This document shows, in pieces, positions 44,185 through 52,115 of a DNA stretch of 64,000 nucleotides. Below the pieces are notes generated by a model, which was not told the origin of the DNA, did not search any database, and worked only from the letters and a program-made list of their open reading frames with translations. How positions within the stretch are numbered: position 1 is the first letter of the stretch; each line of letters opens with the position of its first letter. The position numbers were made by a program, and so were the translations under genes. Source of the DNA: Frondihabitans sp. Leaf304 (lineage in GTDB: Bacteria; Actinomycetota; Actinomycetes; Actinomycetales; Microbacteriaceae); NCBI RefSeq assembly GCF_001423105.1, contig NZ_LMNV01000002.1:336744-400743 (forward strand), given 5' to 3'.

Positions 44185-44208
44185 AAACCCCCGACGAATC
44201 GGGGGTTT
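44185..44208 (-). terminator. Intrinsic terminator downstream of tRNA-Val(GAC)
   Basis: AAACCCCCGA and TCGGGGGTTT form a 10-bp stem with a 4-nt loop. Read on the minus strand it is followed by TTTTTGCTTTT, a true U-tract. Confidence 0.85.
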
Positions 44209-44215
44209 GTGGTGG

Positions 44216-44287
44216 TGAGCGATACTGGGATCGAACCAGTGACCTCTTCCGTGTCAGGGAAGCGCGCTACCGCTGCGCCAATCGCTC
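44216..44287 (-). tRNA. tRNA-Val (anticodon GAC)
   Basis: Full cloverleaf on the minus strand: acceptor GAGCGAT pairs with ATCGCTC, anticodon loop CTGACAC, T-loop TTCGATC. The CCA end is encoded at 44213-44215. Confidence 0.95.
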
Positions 44288-44343
44288 ATATGTATTCAGT
44301 TGTCCGTCTGAGGCTTTGAAGATACTCAAACCGGTGGATCTGG

Positions 44344-44414
44344 AGGTGGGGACGGGATTTGAACCCGCGTGAACGGCTTTGCAGGCCGGTGCCTCGCCTC
44401 TCGGCCACCCCACC
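44344..44414 (-). tRNA. tRNA-Cys (anticodon GCA)
   Basis: Acceptor GGTGGGG pairs with CCCCACC, anticodon loop CTGCAAA, T-loop TTCAAAT. CCA is encoded at 44341-44343. Confidence 0.94.
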
Positions 44415-44438
44415 CTGATCGGGGTGAGCTTTCACTCG

Positions 44439-44510
44439 AGCGGATGACGAGATTCGAACTCGCGACCCTCACCTTGGCAAGGTGATGCGCTACCACTGCG
44501 CCACATCCGC
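44439..44510 (-). tRNA. tRNA-Gly (anticodon GCC)
   Basis: Acceptor GCGGATG pairs with CATCCGC, anticodon loop TTGCCAA, T-loop TTCGAAT. The 3' CCA is not encoded (CGA follows the discriminator). Confidence 0.95.
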
Positions 44511-44689
44511 AAAGTGTCTGACGTACGACACCTGGTTGTTGTTTCTGCCGCATCTCTGCGACCTCAGGAACTCTATCCGATGGTTCGCCCGAAGTACAAA
44601 CTGAGATTGATTCGTGTCTCGACGACTGTCCCGCAGGGCCGACGAATAGGTTCGAACTCGATTCATCCAGTAGTATCGACGAGTCCCAC

Positions 44690-44762
44690 GGGCGATTGGC
44701 GCAGTTGGTAGCGCGCTTCCTTCACACGGAAGAGGTCATCGGTTCGAGTCCGGTATCGCCCA
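44690..44762 (+). tRNA. tRNA-Val (anticodon CAC)
   Basis: Acceptor GGGCGAT pairs with ATCGCCC, anticodon loop TTCACAC, T-loop TTCGAGT. CCA not encoded. On the opposite strand to the other three tRNAs. The next 294 nt hold only small GC hairpins and the promoter region of the importer genes. Confidence 0.95.
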
Positions 44763-44982
44763 CTGTATTTACTGTTCGCCTTCCAGGCACGGTGTCCACT
44801 GTTCGCCCTTCGGGCGACACGCCCGTGACTTCTCCGGGCGAGGCCGCCATTTTGCGAGCGATCCGGGGTCGTAGGGGCCTGACACGCGGCGATCGTGAGG
44901 CAGGCGCCGCGGATCACTCTCAAATTCGCACCACACCGTTGCGAAAGAACACAGCGCTGCGCCAGACCACACCCGCAGTCGC

Positions 44983-45007
44983 GTCACAGAGCGTCACACC
45001 CCGTCAC
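44983..45007 (+). promoter_or_regulatory. Three GTCAC words at exact 10-bp spacing upstream of the importer genes
   Basis: GTCAC at 44983, 44993 and 45003, each preceded by GC or CC. They lie about 50-74 bp before the probable transcription start, on one face of the helix, a usual place for an activator. Confidence 0.5.
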
Positions 45008-45044
45008 CCCGCGACGTACAGCGGTGCGGCGCCTCGAGACGCTC

Positions 45045-45050
45045 TACCGT
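45045..45050 (+). promoter_or_regulatory. -10 hexamer TACCGT before the importer ATPase gene
   Basis: TACCGT followed by six bases and the ATG at 45057; no Shine-Dalgarno. Probable leaderless transcript. Confidence 0.42.
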
Positions 45051-45056
45051 CGCCGC

Positions 45057-46133
45057 ATGATCCGAATCGACCAGCTCAGCAAGGTCTACGAGCACGGTGG
45101 CACCCGCTCCGTCGTGCTCGACCGCCTCGACTTCGAAGTCGGCCCGCGCGAGATCGCCGCCGTGGTCGGCAAAAGCGGTGCCGGCAAGTCGACGCTCGCG
45201 CAGTGCGTCACCCTCCTCGAACGACCCACCTCGGGCTCCGTCGTCGTCGACGGCGTCGACCTGACCGCGGCGTCGGAGAAGGGCCTCCGCACCGCCCGCC
45301 GGGCGATCGGCACGATCTTCCAGTCTGACGGCCTCTTCTCTCGTCGAACGGCCGCCCAGAACGTCGCGCTCCCCCTCGACTACCTCGGAGTCACCCCGGC
45401 GGAGTCGAAGGCGCGGGTCGCCGAGCTGCTCGACCGGGTCGGTCTCAGCGACAAGGCTGACCACTACCCGCACCAGCTCTCGGGCGGGCAGAGGCAGCGA
45501 GCCGGTGTGGCGCGCGCTCTGGCGCTTCGCCCCCGGATCCTGCTCTCCGATGAAGCCACCTCGGGCCTCGACCCCGAGTCGACCCGTTCGATCCTCGGGC
45601 TCCTCCGTGAGTTGCGTGACGACCTCGACCTGTCGATCCTGCTGATCACCCACGAGATGGACGCCGTGCGCGAGATCGCCGATACCGTCGCCCGTCTCGA
45701 GGTCGGCCGGTTCACCGAGTCGGGCCGGGTCGTCGACCTGCTTCAGGATCCGACATCCCGTCTCGGCGTCGACCTCCAGCCGCACCGCGCGTCGGCCCGT
45801 GCGGCCGACGGCCAGGAGTATCTCGTGGTCACGTACGGGCGTGCCGACGTGCCCACCGACTGGCTGGTGCGCGCGTCCGCCGAGCTCAGCGCCCCTCTGG
45901 CGCTGCTCGGGGCCGCGGTCGAGGTCGTCGACGGCGTGACCGTCGGAACGGTCACGGTGGGGGTGGTGGGCGATGTCGAGCGGGCCCGACGCGTCCTCGC
46001 CGAGCTGGGGCTGCTGCCCCGGGGCCCGGTCGGCGCCGCGAGCGCCGAGCCCGAGCGGGGTGCCGCCGGATCCTCGGCTTCGGAATTGATCGACACGGCG
46101 CCCCTCGACCCGACCCTGGAGGTCGTCGCGTGA
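45057..46133 (+). CDS. metN: MetN-type ABC importer ATPase
   Basis: Length 358 aa from the ATG at 45057; an upstream frame continues but has no coding character. Walker A GKSGAGKST, signature LSGGQRQRAGVARAL, Walker B ILLSDEATSGLDP, and a C-terminal NIL-like regulatory domain (about 245-330). In MetNI transporters this domain binds methionine and inhibits transport. A low-complexity tail of about 40 residues follows. GTGA overlap with the permease gene. Substrate may be methionine or another sulfur compound; the adjacent monooxygenase favours the latter. Confidence 0.9.
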   Translation: MIRIDQLSKVYEHGGTRSVVLDRLDFEVGPREIAAVVGKSGAGKSTLAQCVTLLERPTSGSVVVDGVDLTAASEKGLRTARRAIGTIFQSDGLFSRRTAAQNVALPLDYLGVTPAESKARVAELLDRVGLSDKADHYPHQLSGGQRQRAGVARALALRPRILLSDEATSGLDPESTRSILGLLRELRDDLDLSILLITHEMDAVREIADTVARLEVGRFTESGRVVDLLQDPTSRLGVDLQPHRASARAADGQEYLVVTYGRADVPTDWLVRASAELSAPLALLGAAVEVVDGVTVGTVTVGVVGDVERARRVLAELGLLPRGPVGAASAEPERGAAGSSASELIDTAPLDPTLEVVA

Positions 46134-46867
46134 GCAACTCGAATCTTGTTCCCGTCGACCAGATCGCGGGCCTCGTGCTGCCTGCCCTTGGCGACACGAT
46201 CATCATGGTCGGCATCACGATGGTGGTGGTTGTGGCCGCGGGGGTGCCGATCGGCGCGCTGGTGCACAACACCGGCCGCGGGGGGCTGTTCGAGCAGCCG
46301 GTCGTGCACACGCTGACCGGCTGGATCGTGAGTCTCGGGCGGAGTCTGCCGTTCCTCATCCTGATGGCCGCGATCATCCCGTTCACGCGGCTGGTCACGG
46401 GCACGAACATCGGCATCGCCGCGGCCGTCGTGCCCATGTCGGTTGCGGGCATCGCCTTCTTCAGCCGAATCGTCGAGAACGCGCTGCGCGGGGTTCCGCC
46501 CGAGTTCTCGCGGGTGGCTCGCGCTGCCGGGGCGTCGAGGCTGCAAGTGATCCGGACGGCACAGCTGGCCGAGGCGCTGCCCTCGATCGTCGGCGGCTTG
46601 ACGATCAACACGATCGCGATGATCGAGTACTCGGCGATCGCCGGCACGATCGGCGCGGGCGGCATCGGCTACGTCGCCGTCACCTACGGCTACCAGCGCT
46701 TCGACACGCGGGTGATGCTCGCGACCATCGTGATCCTCGTCGTGCTCGTCGCCCTGGTGCAGTTCGCCGGCGATCGGCTCGCCCGTCGTCTGACGCCGCG
46801 GCTCCGATTCGCCAGCAGGGTCTCCCGCGACGTTCCTCCGGCCCGGCGGTCCCGCGTCGCCGCCTGA
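46130..46867 (+). CDS. metI: MetI-type ABC importer permease
   Basis: Length 245 aa from a GTG overlapping the ATPase stop. Five membrane segments and the permease EAA-type loop PPEFSRVARAAGASRLQVIRTAQLAEALPSIVGGLT are present. The C-terminus is a basic tail. Confidence 0.93.
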   Translation: MSNSNLVPVDQIAGLVLPALGDTIIMVGITMVVVVAAGVPIGALVHNTGRGGLFEQPVVHTLTGWIVSLGRSLPFLILMAAIIPFTRLVTGTNIGIAAAVVPMSVAGIAFFSRIVENALRGVPPEFSRVARAAGASRLQVIRTAQLAEALPSIVGGLTINTIAMIEYSAIAGTIGAGGIGYVAVTYGYQRFDTRVMLATIVILVVLVALVQFAGDRLARRLTPRLRFASRVSRDVPPARRSRVAA

Positions 46868-46910
46868 CCCTCCCTTATTCACGCCCCTCTCACCCGAAAG
46901 CAGCACAGCC

Positions 46911-47828
46911 ATGTCTTCCTCCGACACCACTCCCCCCACGTCAGGCGGCCCCGACCACGGCTTCACCCTGACCAAGCGCCGCCGCTGGCCCTACGTCGCG
47001 GGAGCGGCCGTGGCCATCGTCGCCGTGGCAGCGGGCCTGACCGTTCCGCGCCTTCTCCCCGAGGCCAGCGCCAACGACACGAAGGGCGCCACGCTCTACG
47101 TCGCCACCGCCGAGGGCAACGCTGCCGAGGAGGCCCTCGTCGACTACGTCGCGAAAGAGGTCGCCCCCGACTACGGCATCAAGGTCGCCTTCAAGGGCCT
47201 CTCCGACTCGACCACTTTGAACCGCGCCGTCAGCGAGGGCGAGGTCGCAGGCACGGTCTACCAGCACAAGCTCTGGCTGAGCCAGGTGCTCAAGGCGAAC
47301 CCCGACTTCAAGGAGACCGCGGCTACCCCGGTCTTCCGCTGGGGATTCGGCCTGTGGAGCTCGAAGTGGAAGACGGTCGACGCCATTCCCGACGGCGCGA
47401 CGATCTCGCTCTACTCCGACCCCGCGAACGAGGCGCAGGGGCTCTGGATCCTCGACCGTGCCGGTCTGATCACCCTCAAGCCGGGTATCGACAAGGGCTA
47501 CGCGACCCAGGACGACATCGCCTCGAATCCGAAGCACCTGAAGTTCACGCTGCTCGACTTCGCCGCCCAGTCGCGCTCGCTCGACGACCTCGACGCCGCC
47601 GTCGGCTACACCGAGTACTACCTCGCCGCGGGCATCCCGGTCTCGAAGCAGATCTACGCCCCCGCCGCCCCCGACCAGTTCGCCGGGCAGCTGACCGTCG
47701 GCACCAAGTACGCGAAATCGGACAACGTTGAGAAGCTGATCGCGGCGTTCAAGGATCCTCGAGTCCAGACGTTCCTGAGCACCGACTCGAAGGTCAAAAA
47801 CATCCTGCTGCCGGTCGACTCGAAGTAG
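46911..47828 (+). CDS. NlpA/MetQ-type substrate-binding protein, anchored by a membrane segment
   Basis: Length 305 aa. The binding domain (from about residue 58, ATLYVATAEGNAAEEAL) matches NlpA-family proteins, including DGATISLYSDPANEAQGLWILDRAGLITLKPG and AVGYTEYYLAAGI. The usual lipoprotein signal is missing: there is no cysteine anywhere in the protein, and the N-terminus is a charged head with one membrane segment (about 27-46), giving a type II anchor instead of a lipid. It probably delivers the substrate to the two genes before it. Confidence 0.88.
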   Translation: MSSSDTTPPTSGGPDHGFTLTKRRRWPYVAGAAVAIVAVAAGLTVPRLLPEASANDTKGATLYVATAEGNAAEEALVDYVAKEVAPDYGIKVAFKGLSDSTTLNRAVSEGEVAGTVYQHKLWLSQVLKANPDFKETAATPVFRWGFGLWSSKWKTVDAIPDGATISLYSDPANEAQGLWILDRAGLITLKPGIDKGYATQDDIASNPKHLKFTLLDFAAQSRSLDDLDAAVGYTEYYLAAGIPVSKQIYAPAAPDQFAGQLTVGTKYAKSDNVEKLIAAFKDPRVQTFLSTDSKVKNILLPVDSK

Positions 47829-47898
47829 CGCCTGCGCGCGTGTGACACCGCGTTACGGACGCCCTGACAAACCGCCCCAACCCACGGAGGATGAGACC

Positions 47899-49323
47899 AT
47901 GACCCGACAGATCCGCTTCAACGCCTTCGACATGAACTGCGTCGCCCACCAGTCGTCCGGGCTGTGGCGCCACCCGAGCGACCGTTCGCGGCACTACAAC
48001 GACATCGACTACTGGACGAACCTGGCGAAGCTGCTCGAATCGGGCACGTTCGACGGCCTGTTCATCGCCGATGTGCTCGGCACCTACGACGTCTACGGCG
48101 GCAACAACGTCGCGGCGATCCGCAACGGGGCGCAGATTCCGGTCAACGACCCGGTGCTGCTCGTCTCGGCCATGGCGGCGGTCACGAAGCACCTCGGTTT
48201 CGGCGTGACCGCGGGCACGGCGTACGAGCACCCCTACCCGTTCGCCCGGCGCATGTCGACGCTCGATCACCTCACAAAGGGGCGGGTCGGCTGGAACGTC
48301 GTCACCGGCTACCTGCCGAGCGCGGCGCGCAACATGGGCCACGAGGATCAACTCGAGCACGACGCCCGCTACGACGTCGCCAGTGAGTACCTCGACGTGC
48401 TGTACAAGCTGTGGGAGGGGTCATGGGAAGACGACGCCGTCGTCGAAGACCGCGAGGGCGGCGTGTTCACCGACCCCGCCAAGATCCACGAGATCGGTCA
48501 CCGCGGCGAGAACTACACGGTGCCCGGCATCCACCTCTCTGAACCGTCGATTCAGCGCTCCCCCGTGATCTACCAGGCTGGTGCTTCACCCCGCGGCGTC
48601 GCCTTCGCCGCCGAGAACGCCGAGGCGATCTTCGTGTCGGCTCCCACGGCGGCCGTGCTCAAGGCGACGGTCTCGAGGATCCGCGACGCCCTCGAGAAGG
48701 CCGGCCGCGACCGCTACTCGGCCAAGATCTACACCCTGCTCACGATCATCACCGACGACACCCACGAGAAGGCCGTCGCCAAGCACGAGGAGTACCTCCG
48801 CTACGCCAGCGAGGAGGGGGCTCTCGTCTTCATGTCCGGCTGGACCGGCATCGACCTCTCGGAGTACGACCTCGACCAGCCGATCGGCGATGTGCAGGGC
48901 AACGCGATCCAGTCGGTGATCGAGAACTTCAAGGAGTCGGCGAAGCTCGACGGCCGGGAGTGGACTGTGCGCGACATCGCGCGGTTCGGCGCCATCGGTG
49001 GACTCGGGCCGATCTTCGTCGGCTCAGGATCCGAGGTGGCCGACCATCTCGAACAGCTCGTCGCCGAGACGGACGTCGACGGGTTCAACCTCGCGTACGC
49101 CGTCTCGCCGGGCACGTGGGAGGACGTCATCGAGCACGTGATCCCCGAACTGCGGGCCCGCGGCGCCTATCCAACGGAATACGTGGAGGGGTCGCTTCGC
49201 GAGAAGCTGTTCGCGCGCGGCGACCGGCTGCCCGAGGAGCACCGCGGCGCGTCGTTCCGGCTCGGAGGCTCCCGTTCGACGTCGACCGGCTCTGTGGCCG
49301 ACAAGGCATCTGTCGACGCCTGA
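47899..49323 (+). CDS. NtaA/SnaA/DszA-type flavin-dependent monooxygenase
   Basis: Length 474 aa from the ATG at 47899, with GGAGG upstream. LLM-class flavin monooxygenase: RFNAFDMNCVAHQSSGLWRHP, the NVVTGYLPSAARNMGHE flavin-site region and SPVIYQAGASPRG are typical of the NtaA/SnaA/DszA branch, which needs reduced FMN from a separate reductase. No reductase gene is nearby. Members oxidise organosulfur compounds, nitrilotriacetate and similar substrates. Being the fourth gene of an importer operon suggests it oxidises the imported compound, probably to release sulfur. Confidence 0.88.
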   Translation: MTRQIRFNAFDMNCVAHQSSGLWRHPSDRSRHYNDIDYWTNLAKLLESGTFDGLFIADVLGTYDVYGGNNVAAIRNGAQIPVNDPVLLVSAMAAVTKHLGFGVTAGTAYEHPYPFARRMSTLDHLTKGRVGWNVVTGYLPSAARNMGHEDQLEHDARYDVASEYLDVLYKLWEGSWEDDAVVEDREGGVFTDPAKIHEIGHRGENYTVPGIHLSEPSIQRSPVIYQAGASPRGVAFAAENAEAIFVSAPTAAVLKATVSRIRDALEKAGRDRYSAKIYTLLTIITDDTHEKAVAKHEEYLRYASEEGALVFMSGWTGIDLSEYDLDQPIGDVQGNAIQSVIENFKESAKLDGREWTVRDIARFGAIGGLGPIFVGSGSEVADHLEQLVAETDVDGFNLAYAVSPGTWEDVIEHVIPELRARGAYPTEYVEGSLREKLFARGDRLPEEHRGASFRLGGSRSTSTGSVADKASVDA

Positions 49324-49429
49324 CGCCCGACGCCCGACGCCTGACGTCTGTCGCAAGACGTCATGCAGACTCACGGACGTGCCGCGGCGCGTCTGCGAGA
49401 CCGTGCGACGTCTCGCGGCGCCCGCGGCC

Positions 49430-50425
49430 TCAGGCCGAATGCACGTCGCGCGCCTTGCCCGACAGGTACCAGCTCGATCGCGCTCCGCTCTCAACGGGTT
49501 GCATGCCGACGACCACCTTGCCGCGCGAGTGCTTCTCGCCCAGGTCGGCGAACGCCTGCACGATGTAGTCGAAGGGGTAGAACCCGGAGATGAGCGGTTG
49601 GATCCTGCCCTCTTCGATCATCGTCGCGAGCTCGCTCAAGATCATGGCCGGTTCGGTGTCGTCGCGGTCGACCGTGATGAAGCGCATCTCGGTCTCGAGG
49701 CGGTCTTCGCTCGACGAGAAGCGGCTGGGGATCACCTTCAGCGACTTCGCCAGAGCTGGGTTGTCGCCGCCGAAGTTGTCGATGAAGGCGGTGACGGGGC
49801 CCTTAGCGGCTTCGCGGATGCGCTCTTCGAGGCCGTCGCCGTACGTGATCGGGATCACGCCGATCGAGCGGAGGTAGTCGTGGTTGCGCGGGCTGCAGGT
49901 GCCGATCACGCGGGCCCCGGCGACCAGAGCGAGCTGGCACTCGAGGTGCCCGACGCCGCCGGCAGCTGCGGTAACCACAAGGACGTCGTCGGAACCGAGA
50001 GCGAGCCCGCGGACGACGTCGTAGGCGGTGGCACCGGCGAGGTACAGGCCCCCCGCGATCTCCCACGAGACACGCTGGGGCTTCGGCACCACGGCGGTGC
50101 GGGGCACGGCGATGTAGGTGGCGTGGGCTCCTCCGCCGACGGCGTGGCCGATCACTTCGGCGCCGACTGACAGGTCGCGAACCGCTCTGCCGCGCTTCTT
50201 GACGATTCCGGCGAAGCAGGATCCTTGATTGGCCGGAAACGCGAGCGGCAAGCGACTCTGGAAGTCGCCCTGCCGGATGTAGTTCTCGATGTGGTTGAGG
50301 CCTGCGGCGACGATCTCGACCACCACTTCGTCGTCGTCGGGGACGGGAAGTTCTTGGGCGACGAAGTGGAGCTCATCGACGTCGCCGTAGCGATCGAACT
50401 GAATCATTTTACCTGAGCGAGCCAT
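49430..50425 (-). CDS. Zinc-independent quinone oxidoreductase-like dehydrogenase
   Basis: Medium-chain dehydrogenase/reductase of 331 aa starting at the ATG at 50425 behind AGGAGG. The N-terminal GroES-like fold and the NADPH-binding TAAAGGVGHLECQLAL segment are present; zinc-ligand cysteines are absent. Resembles quinone oxidoreductase (QOR/zeta-crystallin) proteins. Physiological substrate unknown. Confidence 0.87.
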   Translation of the reverse strand: MARSGKMIQFDRYGDVDELHFVAQELPVPDDDEVVVEIVAAGLNHIENYIRQGDFQSRLPLAFPANQGSCFAGIVKKRGRAVRDLSVGAEVIGHAVGGGAHATYIAVPRTAVVPKPQRVSWEIAGGLYLAGATAYDVVRGLALGSDDVLVVTAAAGGVGHLECQLALVAGARVIGTCSPRNHDYLRSIGVIPITYGDGLEERIREAAKGPVTAFIDNFGGDNPALAKSLKVIPSRFSSSEDRLETEMRFITVDRDDTEPAMILSELATMIEEGRIQPLISGFYPFDYIVQAFADLGEKHSRGKVVVGMQPVESGARSSWYLSGKARDVHSA

Positions 50426-50495
50426 GACGACCTCCTGCTTCGGCCCCTCATCGGGCCTTTGCTCGATCGTGCTCCTTTTCGGCTTCGAGTGCACA

Positions 50496-50575
50496 CCGGG
50501 CCCTCAACCGACGAAATCGGGCAGATCTGCCGCGAGTGCGGCGGATCTGCCCGATTCGGTAGGCCGAGGGCCCGG
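50496..50575. terminator. 80-nt two-stage inverted repeat between the oxidoreductase and amtB
   Basis: Outer arms CCGGGCCCTC (50496-50505) and GAGGGCCCGG (50566-50575) pair perfectly. They enclose a 22-bp stem (50512-50533 with 50538-50559) with two or three mismatches and a 4-nt loop. It follows the amtB stop at 50590 on the minus strand. No U-tract. Confidence 0.6.
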
Positions 50576-50589
50576 CGGGGAGTGAGGCG

Positions 50590-51864
50590 CTAGGCGCGCT
50601 CGTCGAGGAGCACGTAGCCCTCCTCGCCGTGCACAGCCGTGTCGATGCCGGCGACCTCGTCTTCGCTCGTGACGCGGAAGCCCATGGTCTTCTCGATCAC
50701 GAGGCCGATGACGAAGGCGAAGACGAACGAGTAGACCATGACCACGACGGCCGCGAGAGCCTGGACGCCGAGCTGGTGGAAGCCGCCACCAAAGGCGAGG
50801 CCGACGTCGTTCGCGAAGAAGCCGATGTAGAGGGTTCCGACGAGACCGCCGACGAGGTGGACGCCGACGACGTCGAGCGAGTCATCGAAGCCGAGCTTGA
50901 ACTTGAGGTCGATCGCGATTGCACAGATGGCACCGGTGAGGATTCCCAGCACGATCGCCCAGAACGGCGTGAGGGCGGCGCACGCCGGGGTGATGGCGAC
51001 GAGACCGGCGACGGCACCCGATGCGGCACCCACGGAAGTGGCCTTGCCGTCTTTGACCTTCTCGACGATGAGCCAGCCGAGCACTGCGGCGGCGGGAGCG
51101 GCGAGGGTGTTGACGAACGCGAGGGCGGCGACGCCGTCGGCAGCGAGCTCCGAGCCGGCGTTGAAGCCGAACCAGCCGAACCAGAGGAGGCCGGCACCGA
51201 GCATCACGAAGGGAGGGTTGTGCGGCTTGTAGGCGCCCTTGGCGAAGCCGACGCGACGGCCGAGCACGAGTGCGAGAGCCAGACCGGCGGATCCTGCGTT
51301 GATGTGGACCGCGGTACCGCCGGCGAAGTCGATCAGGCCGAGACCGGCGAGCCAGCCGCCGTCGACGACCGAGCCGTCTTTGCCGAGGGTGAAGTTGAAG
51401 ACCCACGAGGCGACCGGGAAGTAGACGATCGTGGCCCAGACGCCGGCGAAGACCATCCAGGCGCCGAACTTCGCGCGGTCGGCGATCGCACCCGAGATGA
51501 GGGCGACAGTGATGATGGCGAACGTCGCCTGGAAGGCGGCGAAGGCGAGCTGGGGGAAGGCGGCCTCCTGGCCGATCAGCGAGTTGAGGCCGAACATGGC
51601 CGGGTCGAAGCCGAGGAACCCGTCGATGCCGATGAACGTGTCGGTTCCGTTGGAGCCGGTTGGGCCGTTCGAGAAGGCGATGGAGTAGCCGTACAAGACC
51701 CACAGGACGGCGATGAGGCCGATTGCGCCGAAGCTGAGCATCATCATGCTGATGACGCTCTTGGCCTTGACGAGGCCACCGTAGAAGAAGGCGAGGCCGG
51801 GGGTCATGAGCAGGACCATGGCGGCCGTGATCAGGATGAAGGCGGTATTGCCTTGGTCGAGCAT
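50590..51864 (-). CDS. amtB: Ammonium transporter AmtB
   Basis: Trimeric ammonium channel of 424 aa with eleven expected membrane segments. TPGLAFFYGGLVKAKSVISMMM, the pore segment DFAGGTAVHINAG (its His is the first pore His) and VHLVGGLVGTLYIG are present. No glnB (PII) gene follows in the window, although amtB and glnB are often paired. The promoter region contains a GlnR-type box. Confidence 0.96.
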   Translation of the reverse strand: MLDQGNTAFILITAAMVLLMTPGLAFFYGGLVKAKSVISMMMLSFGAIGLIAVLWVLYGYSIAFSNGPTGSNGTDTFIGIDGFLGFDPAMFGLNSLIGQEAAFPQLAFAAFQATFAIITVALISGAIADRAKFGAWMVFAGVWATIVYFPVASWVFNFTLGKDGSVVDGGWLAGLGLIDFAGGTAVHINAGSAGLALALVLGRRVGFAKGAYKPHNPPFVMLGAGLLWFGWFGFNAGSELAADGVAALAFVNTLAAPAAAVLGWLIVEKVKDGKATSVGAASGAVAGLVAITPACAALTPFWAIVLGILTGAICAIAIDLKFKLGFDDSLDVVGVHLVGGLVGTLYIGFFANDVGLAFGGGFHQLGVQALAAVVVMVYSFVFAFVIGLVIEKTMGFRVTSEDEVAGIDTAVHGEEGYVLLDERA

Positions 51865-52000
51865 CTGGTGTCACCTCTCAGTTGTGCAGTGCAGGGTGTC
51901 CCGGACCGAACGACGCTGGAAAGTGCAGGGGCGACGACCGGTGCTGACTCGGGATACGGCTCATACTGGCGTCCCGACGTTTCGGTTCGTGCGCACGTAT

Positions 52001-52016
52001 GTTTCCCGGATGTAAC
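52001..52016 (-). promoter_or_regulatory. GlnR-type binding site GTTAC-N6-GAAAC upstream of amtB
   Basis: On the amtB coding strand the site reads GTTAC, six bases, GAAAC, an exact match to the actinobacterial GlnR consensus (GTnAC-N6-GAAAC). It lies 137-152 bp upstream of the amtB start. A second, looser pair (GAAAC-N6-TTTAC, 52032-52047) lies just upstream. Suggests nitrogen-limitation control. Confidence 0.7.
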
Positions 52017-52115
52017 ACGGTTCGCCCGTTTGTAAACAACACGTTTCGCGAATCTGGCCTTTGGGCCCGAAGGTGCCGTGAGAGCGCGAAGCGCCGGGAA
52101 AGCGGGAGCCGGGGC

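Noticed and set aside
44763-45056. SAM-type riboswitch before the metN-like gene
   Set aside because: No SAM-box core is visible, and the promoter appears to be right at the start codon, leaving no leader.
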